The translations under genes and the position numbers were made by a program. The notes under the pieces were generated by a model, which had not been told where the DNA came from, made no database searches, and saw only the letters and a program-made list of their open reading frames with translations. From Limnobaculum parvum (lineage in GTDB: Bacteria; Pseudomonadota; Gammaproteobacteria; Enterobacterales; Enterobacteriaceae), in assembly GCF_003096015.2 (NCBI RefSeq), contig NZ_CP029185.2:588501-652500 (forward strand): 64,000 nt of DNA, in the 5' to 3' direction. How positions within the stretch are numbered: the stretch's first letter is position 1; every line of letters starts with the position of its first letter. Shown here piece by piece: positions 42,897 to 49,843 of this stretch.

Positions 42897-44624
42897 ATGA
42901 AAATAAGACAAATTGGCCTGTTGTGTGTATTCACTTCTAGCGTGGGCAGCGTCTGGGCTGACGTTTTGCCAACGCTGATTGACCCCAATAATCCGGCAAA
43001 ATTAGCCAGTGAAGTTGCTAAACCTACCGCACCACGAGAGAGAGGCGCGCAGGCTACCATTCCCTCTTCATCTGACGAGGCTGTGACTACCGGGCTAACG
43101 CTGGAAACATTAATCGAAGTTAAGCACCTGAAGTTTATTGGCGGAACGCGTTATACCAATGAAACCTTAATCAAACCCTATGCTGATTTTATTGATAAAA
43201 AAATTCCTCTGAAGAAACTGATCGAAGCAACGCAGACCATTACCGAAAGATATCATCAGGATGGCTATATCCTTTCTTATGTTTATTTGCCATCCAAAAA
43301 TTTTCAACAGGGCACGTTAAGTGTGGAATTGGTGGAAGGCTATATTGCTAATAGTCGAGTACAAAGCGATAACACGGCGGTTGCCCATCGATTAGAAAGG
43401 CTGTCGCGTAAAATTATGGAGCAAAAGCCGCTGACGCAAGAGTGGTTTGAACGCTACAGCATTTTAATGAACCGAACACCGGATACCACTGTCAGCGCAT
43501 CGGCAAAAAATCCGGATAATATTTATGGCGCGACTCAACTAGATGTAAAAGCAGACCATCCTCACTATTGGAATCTGAGTTCAACGGTCGATAGTCGGAA
43601 AGACCAACAGAAGGCGGTGATTAACGGCACGCTGAGCGGTTTGACTTCTTATGGTGAGCAGTTTGGTATTGCCACTCTGGTTCCTTTGGGAAGCAATGAC
43701 AATAAAGAGAACTATGTTGGTATGAACTACCAACAGTATTTAAATGATGACGGCTTGCAGATGCAACTGAAAGGGAGTTACTACAATAAGAAACCGAAGA
43801 AGGATACGCCAGTACTGGTGTTGCCCCAATTGGATGTTGATATTGGGAGCAAGACAGAGGAAACCCAATATACCAGTGGTATCCAATTTAATTACCCTCT
43901 GCGGTTAACCAGACAGAATCAATGGACCTTAAGTGGTGGTCTGGACTATCTGGATAAGCAATATGATGTTTCTTATCACGGTCGCCTGCTGGGAGATCCT
44001 TTCTCTGCAAAGGAAGGATTTAAACTACGATATCCGGCTGCCGATTTATCGTTAGCGCGTTACCGAGAATATACCCAAGGCGTCTGGTCTACCCGGCTGA
44101 ATTTACGGCAAGGTATTGAAGGTTCAATGGCTAGCAGTGATTTACCGTATACCGATCTCGCCTTTACCCGCTGGCGGTTGAATAACGATGCGGCTTATCT
44201 TTTGGCTGAAAAGTGGCGTCTGAGCGCCAGCCTTGAGGGGGACTGGTCAGATAACGATTTACCAGAGCCGGAACGCGTCAGTTTTGGTGGTTTACGCTAT
44301 GGTCGGGGATATCCGGATGGTGATGCTAGCGGTGACTATGGCTATGGTGGGCAGCTTGAAATGCGGTATATGTATAGCCGCGAAAGCCGTTGGCTCAATA
44401 CTATTCAGCCCTATGCATTAGTCGATACCGCCAGAAGTTACTTCAATCAACGAGTGTTGGATGACCGAAAGTTGGCATCTTACGCGGCGGGCGTCACGAT
44501 CGGGGACAGTAAACACTACTCCCTGTCTCTGGAAGGTGCGCGACCAGTGGGCGATGTCCCTAGCGACAGTGATAAACGTGGCTTTCGCTTTAATGCCACC
44601 TTTACTTATAATTTCAACAATTAG
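42897..44624 (+). CDS. TpsB/FhaC-type outer-membrane transporter (ShlB/HecB family)
   Basis: Two-partner-secretion outer-membrane pore of the Omp85 superfamily. Start at ATG 42897 (MKIRQIGLLCVFTSSVGSVWA, signal peptide cut after Ala21); the longer frame from 42843 crosses the hairpin. Two POTRA domains (about residues 75-225, with KHLKFIGGTRYTNETL and GYILSYVYLPSKNFQQGTL) precede a 16-strand-type barrel. The conserved loop-6 signature is FGGLRYGRGYPDGD, with GRGY matching the family VRGY, followed by GDYGYGGQLEMRY. 575 residues. The preceding lipoprotein gene is the only candidate substrate nearby. The protein ends TFTYNFNN rather than in the usual aromatic residue. Confidence 0.88.
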   Translation: MKIRQIGLLCVFTSSVGSVWADVLPTLIDPNNPAKLASEVAKPTAPRERGAQATIPSSSDEAVTTGLTLETLIEVKHLKFIGGTRYTNETLIKPYADFIDKKIPLKKLIEATQTITERYHQDGYILSYVYLPSKNFQQGTLSVELVEGYIANSRVQSDNTAVAHRLERLSRKIMEQKPLTQEWFERYSILMNRTPDTTVSASAKNPDNIYGATQLDVKADHPHYWNLSSTVDSRKDQQKAVINGTLSGLTSYGEQFGIATLVPLGSNDNKENYVGMNYQQYLNDDGLQMQLKGSYYNKKPKKDTPVLVLPQLDVDIGSKTEETQYTSGIQFNYPLRLTRQNQWTLSGGLDYLDKQYDVSYHGRLLGDPFSAKEGFKLRYPAADLSLARYREYTQGVWSTRLNLRQGIEGSMASSDLPYTDLAFTRWRLNNDAAYLLAEKWRLSASLEGDWSDNDLPEPERVSFGGLRYGRGYPDGDASGDYGYGGQLEMRYMYSRESRWLNTIQPYALVDTARSYFNQRVLDDRKLASYAAGVTIGDSKHYSLSLEGARPVGDVPSDSDKRGFRFNATFTYNFNN

Positions 44625-44627
44625 CAT

Positions 44628-44649
44628 CAGGCCGGGATATCCCGGCCTG
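44628..44649 (+). terminator. Terminator after the TpsB gene
   Basis: CAGGCCGGGAT / ATCCCGGCCTG, a perfect 22-base palindrome followed by ATTGTTTGG. Lies between convergent stops of the transporter gene and yehS. Confidence 0.75.
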
Positions 44650-44670
44650 ATTGTTTGGTAATGAACCTCA

Positions 44671-45132
44671 TTAACTACGCAGGCGTTGGGTCAGACCTTT
44701 CAGGAAATAGCGTAATAGTTGGTCGCCACACTCACGGTAATTTTTATGTCCCGGTTTGCGGAAAACGGCGCTCAGTTCAGGTTTAGATACGCGGAAATCT
44801 ACAGATTTATAAATATCCAGCAGATCGGTATCTTTCAGCTCAAAAGCGATACGCAGTTTTTTTAATACAATGTTGTTGGTTATCCGAGGCTCAATTTCAG
44901 GAGCGGGGAAATTTTCGTCTTTACCGCGTCTAAAAAAGATCAGGCCGTTAAGAAAATGGCCCATTACCCTATCGTCGCACTCCTTGTAGCTAGGTTCGTC
45001 TTCTTTTTTTAGCCAGCAAGCCATGTCAGCAACAGAGACCTCCAGATCGGCCAGTTTGATGATTTGGACCATCTGAGCATCACTGAGATCCAGCATGTAA
45101 CGTACACTTCGTAAGGTATAAGTATTAATCAT
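44671..45132 (-). CDS. yehS: DUF1456 family protein YehS
   Basis: Conserved enterobacterial cytoplasmic protein made of two tandem DUF1456 repeats, each with a LRSVRYMLDLSD / LKKLRIAFELKDTD opening and a ...GxLKGL close (residues ~5-75 and ~80-148). 153 residues, E. coli YehS 156, with the shared segment NNIVLKKLRIAFELK. Function unknown. Confidence 0.9.
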   Translation of the reverse strand: MINTYTLRSVRYMLDLSDAQMVQIIKLADLEVSVADMACWLKKEDEPSYKECDDRVMGHFLNGLIFFRRGKDENFPAPEIEPRITNNIVLKKLRIAFELKDTDLLDIYKSVDFRVSKPELSAVFRKPGHKNYRECGDQLLRYFLKGLTQRLRS

Positions 45133-45138
45133 TGATTA

Positions 45139-45246
45139 TCATCCACGTTTTTTCGTTTCGGCCCGAACTTTGCTGTTGGTGCCGGCTTTATTATTGTTCA
45201 GTGGATAATCTTTTACCGCTGACATTAACGGCAGCATAGTAGGCAT
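45139..45246 (-). CDS. Possible 35-residue protein upstream of yehS
   Basis: Short frame from ATG 45246 (MPTMLPLMSAVKDYPLNNNK) to a stop six bases before the yehS start. The C-terminal half is basic (KVRAETKKRG). No good ribosome site is visible, and the family is not recognised. It may instead be simply the yehS leader. Confidence 0.25.
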   Translation of the reverse strand: MPTMLPLMSAVKDYPLNNNKAGTNSKVRAETKKRG

Positions 45247-45308
45247 TAATCTGTGGTTTCTCAATATTTAATCGAGATTATTTTATTGCGTGCTCATTGT
45301 GCAACGCC

Positions 45309-46184
45309 TTAAAGAGGCTGTTTATCCAAGTCTAATAGCTGATCCAAAAACCATCGCCCGGCAGGGCCTGGTGGTGAATTTTTTGACCAAACGGCATCAA
45401 CGGAAATGGTTTTTGGCCAGCCCCGGGCGTTGAGTTCAATGAGTGGACGTTGGCTAAACTGACGAACCAACCAGCGGGGAAGCATCGTCCAGCCAAAGCC
45501 CTGTTCGGCCATTTCCAACAGCATTAAGTAGCTGGGTGCTGACCAGATAAGCCCTTGAGGTATTCGTTCCTGAGTGCGCTGATAGGTATTGAGACAGAGT
45601 TGTCGTGAACTTGCCAACTGCTCTTTAGTAACCTGCTTGAGTGATGCCAATGGGTGTTGCTTTGCGACAAACAAACTCATTTCTGTTTGTTCCAGCAGCC
45701 GGGAGAAGCCAATGTCTTGGGGATAGCTGCTTTGTACTTCAATCAGTCCAATATGAGCCCGCCCGGTTTGCAGTAGGTTAATTACATCTTCATCTTCGGC
45801 AATCAGGCATTCGAACTCGATATCGGGATAGCGGCGCTCAAAATTTTGCATGATCTCTTCATGACGGGTTGGTTGATAGGTATCAGACAAGACAAAACTG
45901 AGCCGTGGCTCAATGTGAGTAGAGAGCCGGATAGCCAACTCATCAAGGCGCTGACTGGCATTCAAAATTTCTTTTACCTGATTTAATACTCTGAGGCCCT
46001 GAGGTGTAAGTACCGGATGGCGGCTATTGCGGTCAAACAGCATAAGTCCGAGGTCAACTTCGAGGTTAGCAATGGCGGTGCTGATGGTGGACTGACTTTT
46101 GTGTAGCTTACGGGCTGCGGCAGAGAAGGAACCTAGTGCAGCGGCTTCAACAAAGGCGACTAATGCTTCAGGAGAGTAGTTCAT
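45309..46184 (-). CDS. LysR-family transcriptional regulator, divergent to PACE efflux gene
   Basis: LysR regulator with N-terminal helix-turn-helix (residues 2-60, SFSAAARKLHKSQSTISTAI) and a C-terminal periplasmic-binding-fold sensor. Start at ATG 46184 (MNYSPEALVAFVEAA); an upstream ATG in frame adds 15 residues. 291 residues. It faces away from a PACE transporter gene across 114 bases that contain a perfect inverted repeat, so it probably controls that gene, as AceR does for AceI in Acinetobacter. Confidence 0.85.
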   Translation of the reverse strand: MNYSPEALVAFVEAAALGSFSAAARKLHKSQSTISTAIANLEVDLGLMLFDRNSRHPVLTPQGLRVLNQVKEILNASQRLDELAIRLSTHIEPRLSFVLSDTYQPTRHEEIMQNFERRYPDIEFECLIAEDEDVINLLQTGRAHIGLIEVQSSYPQDIGFSRLLEQTEMSLFVAKQHPLASLKQVTKEQLASSRQLCLNTYQRTQERIPQGLIWSAPSYLMLLEMAEQGFGWTMLPRWLVRQFSQRPLIELNARGWPKTISVDAVWSKNSPPGPAGRWFLDQLLDLDKQPL

Positions 46185-46247
46185 AATGTATCGATTTTTT
46201 AGATGGTATCTATTTTTAATATATCTCAAAAAACGATGATAATCGAT

Positions 46248-46268
46248 AATTCCGAATCGTTCGGAATT
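46248..46268. promoter_or_regulatory. Inverted repeat between LysR and PACE genes
   Basis: AATTCCGAA (46248-46256) and TTCGGAATT (46260-46268) with a 3-base TCG centre, ending 30 bases before the PACE start. A likely LysR operator. Because TTTTAT follows it, a leader terminator of PACE transcription is an alternative reading. Confidence 0.5.
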
Positions 46269-46298
46269 TTATCACTTAAAGTAATAAGCAGGTCATTT

Positions 46299-46763
46299 AT
46301 GCAGAAGAAAACATTAGCAGAGCGTATTTTTCACGCGCTCTGCTTTGAGGTGATTGCCATTATGATTACGGCACCACTTTTTTCGTGGTTGATGGATCGT
46401 TCCATCTTTCAGATGGGAACGTTGGCCATTGTGCTTTCGACGACCGCAATGATCTGGAACGTCATTTATAACGCACTGTTCGATCGTTTGTGGCCTTCAA
46501 ATCGGATGACTCGCAACGCAAAAGTGCGTATTTTTCATGCTCTGGGTTTTGAAGGTGGATTTATTATCATCGGCTTGGGACTGGTGGTGGCAATATTAGG
46601 GGTGAGTGTTAAAACGGCATTCCTGATGGAGATTGGTTTCTTTCTCTTCTTTCTACCTTATACCTACATCTACAATCTGGTTTATGACATCTTGAGAGAG
46701 AAGGTGATTAAACACCGGGCCAGAAAGATGGAAATACGATTGGCTGGAAATTATAAGAAGTAA
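46299..46763 (+). CDS. PACE-family multidrug/biocide efflux transporter
   Basis: Small inner-membrane proton-coupled exporter of the AceI type. Start at ATG 46299 (MQKKTLAERIFHALCFEVIA) with AGG six bases upstream; 154 residues. Two tandem bacterial-transmembrane-pair repeats, each opening with the signature RIFHALxFE: RIFHALCFEVIAIMI (first) and RIFHALGFEGGFIII (second). Four helices; the Glu in the first HALCFE corresponds to the essential Glu15 of AceI. Substrates such as chlorhexidine or diamines are known for the family. Confidence 0.9.
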   Translation: MQKKTLAERIFHALCFEVIAIMITAPLFSWLMDRSIFQMGTLAIVLSTTAMIWNVIYNALFDRLWPSNRMTRNAKVRIFHALGFEGGFIIIGLGLVVAILGVSVKTAFLMEIGFFLFFLPYTYIYNLVYDILREKVIKHRARKMEIRLAGNYKK

Positions 46764-46771
46764 AATTAATC

Positions 46772-46795
46772 GGGGAAATCGAGAGCAGTTTCCCC
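46772..46795 (+). terminator. Hairpin after the PACE gene
   Basis: GGGGAAA (46772-46778) pairs with TTTCCCC (46789-46795); no U-run follows. Confidence 0.4.
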
Positions 46796-46860
46796 TATGA
46801 CGATTCCGTTTCCGTTAGCGCTCTACGGATGGCTCTTTTCCTCCGCCGCTTTGCCAACGG

Positions 46861-46869
46861 TGCTATAAT
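46861..46869 (+). promoter_or_regulatory. Extended -10 promoter of the TerC-family gene
   Basis: TGCTATAAT has the TGn extension and a consensus TATAAT (46864-46869), 49 bases before the start codon. No -35 match. I do not see a yybP-ykoY manganese riboswitch between it and the gene, which E. coli alx carries. Confidence 0.45.
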
Positions 46870-46918
46870 CGACAATAGAATTAACCCTGTCCAAATTTAA
46901 TAAAGGCACCATCAAATC

Positions 46919-47941
46919 ATGGAACAAACCAGCCTTGGTTTTCCTCCGTTAACCGTAACGGTTTTTATTGTGCTTGCCATTTCCGCCTTGGCTATCGACC
47001 TGATCGCACATCGTAAGGATAAGCCCATCAGTCTGAAAAACGCCTCAATTTGGTGCCTATTTTGGCTGTCTATAGGCTTGGGATTCGGTGGTTTTCTTTA
47101 TGTTCAACACGGTGTAGAAATTGCCAGCCTGTACCTGACGGGGTATGCGCTAGAAGAAGTGCTGTCCGTTGATAATCTGTTTGTCATCATGGCTATTTTT
47201 GCCTGGTTTAAGATCCCGCATGGTTATCGCCATCGCGTGCTCTATTGGGGCATTATTGGTGCCATTGTTTTTCGTGGCATTTTTGTGGTGATTGGTACCG
47301 GGTTATTAGCATTAGGGCCTTGGGTAGAGATGTTATTTGCCGTCATCGTGTTCTTCACGGCCGTCATGATGTTGCGCGCTAATCATGACGGTGAAGAGAT
47401 TGAAGATTATTCTCGTCATCCAGCAAACCGCTTAGTGCGGCGTTTTTTCCCAGTTTATCCAAAGTTGGTGGGTAATCACTTCTTGTTGAGTGCCAAGGAA
47501 GTAAAGGTCGATTTATCCCGTCCTGAAAATAAAGATTTTGTTTTTCACGTGAAGAAAAATGTACGTTACGCCACGCCACTATTTTTGTGTGTGGCAGTGG
47601 TGGAACTTTCTGATGTGATGTTCGCTTTTGACAGCGTTCCTGCGGTGATTGCGGTTAGCCGTGAACCGCTGATTGTTTACTCTGCCATGATGTTTGCCGT
47701 ATTGGGTTTGAGAACGATCTACTTTGTGCTGGAGGCGTTACGTAACCATCTGGTTCATCTGGAAAAGGCGGTTATCTTCTTACTGTTCTTTGTCAGCTTT
47801 AAGCTGGGACTCAATGCCAGTGAGCATATATGGCATCACGGATATGAGATCGGTGCGACAGCTAGTCTTGGCGTGGTGTTGACGGCATTAGCGGTGGGCA
47901 TCCTGAGCAGTTTTATTTTTCCTGCGAAAGACGATAAATAG
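46919..47941 (+). CDS. TerC/Alx-family integral membrane protein
   Basis: Multi-helix inner-membrane protein of the TerC family; E. coli Alx is a manganese exporter induced by alkali. 340 residues, about nine helices. The two acidic signature pairs are present: LEEVLSVDNLFVIMAIF (about residues 76-93) and VVELSDVMFAFDSVPAVIAV (about 226-245). Single-gene transcript. It could be alx or a second TerC paralogue; the absence of a visible riboswitch makes the exact name uncertain. Confidence 0.85.
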   Translation: MEQTSLGFPPLTVTVFIVLAISALAIDLIAHRKDKPISLKNASIWCLFWLSIGLGFGGFLYVQHGVEIASLYLTGYALEEVLSVDNLFVIMAIFAWFKIPHGYRHRVLYWGIIGAIVFRGIFVVIGTGLLALGPWVEMLFAVIVFFTAVMMLRANHDGEEIEDYSRHPANRLVRRFFPVYPKLVGNHFLLSAKEVKVDLSRPENKDFVFHVKKNVRYATPLFLCVAVVELSDVMFAFDSVPAVIAVSREPLIVYSAMMFAVLGLRTIYFVLEALRNHLVHLEKAVIFLLFFVSFKLGLNASEHIWHHGYEIGATASLGVVLTALAVGILSSFIFPAKDDK

Positions 47942-47983
47942 CAATATGCCGGTAACCCCTGACAGGCGGTTATCGGCATATTG
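47942..47983 (+). terminator. Long hairpin after the TerC-family gene
   Basis: CAATATGCCG (47942-47951) and CGGCATATTG (47974-47983) are perfect arms. Inside them TAACC and GGTTA continue the stem after a one-base bulge pair. It lies between convergent genes and probably ends both. Confidence 0.65.
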
Positions 47984-48000
47984 TCTATCAGCAGATATGG

Positions 48001-48366
48001 TTACTGATTGATGATAACTTTATGATAGTTATCGTTATCCAGATTACCCACCTCTAACGTAATTTCTGTTTCCACCCCATTTGGTGATGAAAAGGTATTT
48101 CTTGCCAGCAGCAGAATGGTTTTTGCCACTTCTTGTTTGATGGCGGCACTGCGTCCGGTAAACATTCTGAAATCAATGTGCATCACCGCTTTTTCTTTAT
48201 CTGCCAGACCAATTACCGATCTCTCTATCGGCATAAGGTAGGTCTTAAAGTTAGAGGTATCCGATGAAATTAGCGGCGCTACTGCGTTATGTATCTGAAT
48301 AACAAAAGGCTCTAACTGCGGCTGTGATGGCAGGTTGGGGGTATAAGTGATATGAATTTGAGGCAT
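48001..48366 (-). CDS. 5-carboxymethyl-2-hydroxymuconate isomerase-like (tautomerase superfamily) protein
   Basis: Small tautomerase-fold protein resembling HpaF/CHMI. I chose ATG 48366 because it gives MPQIHITYTPNL. Removal of Met would expose Pro1, the catalytic base of the superfamily; longer frames (from 48381 or 48471) would bury it. Other matching features are AVMHIDFRMFTGRSAAIKQE (HxDxxxxxGRS, as in CHMI) and a C-terminal beta strand. 121 residues. No homoprotocatechuate genes are nearby, so the substrate is open. Confidence 0.65.
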   Translation of the reverse strand: MPQIHITYTPNLPSQPQLEPFVIQIHNAVAPLISSDTSNFKTYLMPIERSVIGLADKEKAVMHIDFRMFTGRSAAIKQEVAKTILLLARNTFSSPNGVETEITLEVGNLDNDNYHKVIINQ

Positions 48367-48496
48367 TGGGTAAGGTTCCATCATTAGGTTTTGTTTATAT
48401 ATACCGGATAACGTGGTATTTGGCACGAATAAATCCAATGAAAACATAGCGTAGGGTGCTGATATGAGCATCCCGAGAAATATTCGATAAGGTTGG

Positions 48497-49843
48497 CTAC
48501 TTCTGTAATTTCGCCAACAGCGTTTTTCGGGTAATACCGAGCTGTTTGGCGGCTTCGGTTTTATTGCCGCCGGTTTTTTCCAGCGCGGTTAAAATGGCTT
48601 CTTTTTCTACCTGCTCTAGCGGCTGAATGGGTTTATCTAAATCGAGGTTGTGAGCGTGTTCTTCCGCGAACTGGTTAATGCTTAGCGGCAGCTCTTTTTC
48701 GCTGATAAAGTCACCGGTCAGCAAAATAACGGCTCGTTCGATAGTATTTTCCAACTCGCGAACATTACCTGGCCAGTTGTATTTCAAGAGCATATCCATA
48801 GCCTGTGGGGTAAAACCTTTAACCGATTTACGGTTGCGTTGGGCAAATTTTGTTAGAAAGTGCATGGTCAGCGGGGGAATATCTTCTCGTCGTTCTCTTA
48901 ATGCCGGAGTATCGACGGTGACCACATTGAGGCGATAGTAGAGATCTTGGCGAAATTTACCGGTTTCTACATCGGCCTTAAGGTCGCGGTTGGTGGCGGC
49001 AATCAGCCGTACATCTACCGATAGGGTTTGGTTGCTGCCAACCCGCTGAATTTCCCGTTCCTGAATCGCCCGTAGCAGCTTAGCCTGCATCAACAGAGAG
49101 ACCTCGCCAATTTCATCCAGAAACAGCGTACCTTTATCAGCCTCCATAAAACGGCCTTCCCGACGCTTATCCGCACCGGTAAACGCGCCTTTTTCATGAC
49201 CAAATAGCTCTGATTCCAGCAGAGATTCACTTAAAGCCGCACAGTTGACGATGACCATTGGCCGGTCTTTACGCAAGCTATAGGCGTGAACTGAACGAGC
49301 AATGAGTTCTTTACCGGTTCCTGATTCTCCGCATATCAGCACCGTGGCTTCTGAGGGGGCGATCATCATCACCATTTCCATCAAGCGTCGCATTTGCGGG
49401 CTGCGGCCGATTAGATCCGGGTTCTCTACTGTTAGCTGTTGGCGTAGCTGCTGGTTTTCGGTTTTGAGATTGGTATGTTCCAGCGCCCGTTCGACGGTCA
49501 ACTGCAACATATCAAAATCCAGTGGCTTAGTGAGATAGTCGTATGCGCCAGCTTTGATGGCTTCCACGGCGGACTCTACGTTTGAATAGGCGGTCATAAT
49601 CAGAATTGGGATCGCCGGATTGTAGGCTTTGATGGCTTTCAATGCTTCGATGCCGTCCATTTCAGACATACGAACATCAGTTAAAATCAGGTCAAATGGC
49701 GTTTGTCTGACCTGCTCCCGTGCTTCAATACCGTTATGAGCCAGCGTAACCTGATAGCCCCAGCCTTTCATCAATGCCTGAATAATAGTGCAGTGGCTCA
49801 GGTCGTCATCAACGACCAGAATATGCGCTTTATGGGTGGTCAT
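48497..49843 (-). CDS. zraR: Sigma-54-dependent response regulator ZraR
   Basis: NtrC-type activator of the zinc/envelope-stress system. Receiver domain with phospho-acceptor Asp56 (DLILTDVRMSEMDG). AAA+ domain with Walker A GESGTGKE and the sigma-54 contact loop EKGAFTGA. C-terminal Fis-type helix-turn-helix GGNKTEAAKQLGITRKTLL. 448 residues (E. coli 441). Overlaps the end of zraS by 14 bases. Divergent zraP has a consensus sigma-54 promoter, fitting the assignment. Confidence 0.93.
   Translation of the reverse strand: MTTHKAHILVVDDDLSHCTIIQALMKGWGYQVTLAHNGIEAREQVRQTPFDLILTDVRMSEMDGIEALKAIKAYNPAIPILIMTAYSNVESAVEAIKAGAYDYLTKPLDFDMLQLTVERALEHTNLKTENQQLRQQLTVENPDLIGRSPQMRRLMEMVMMIAPSEATVLICGESGTGKELIARSVHAYSLRKDRPMVIVNCAALSESLLESELFGHEKGAFTGADKRREGRFMEADKGTLFLDEIGEVSLLMQAKLLRAIQEREIQRVGSNQTLSVDVRLIAATNRDLKADVETGKFRQDLYYRLNVVTVDTPALRERREDIPPLTMHFLTKFAQRNRKSVKGFTPQAMDMLLKYNWPGNVRELENTIERAVILLTGDFISEKELPLSINQFAEEHAHNLDLDKPIQPLEQVEKEAILTALEKTGGNKTEAAKQLGITRKTLLAKLQK

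Noticed and set aside
46764..46918. yybP-ykoY manganese riboswitch ahead of the TerC-family gene
   Set aside because: The segment is short, most of it lies upstream of the likely promoter, and the conserved motif elements are not seen.
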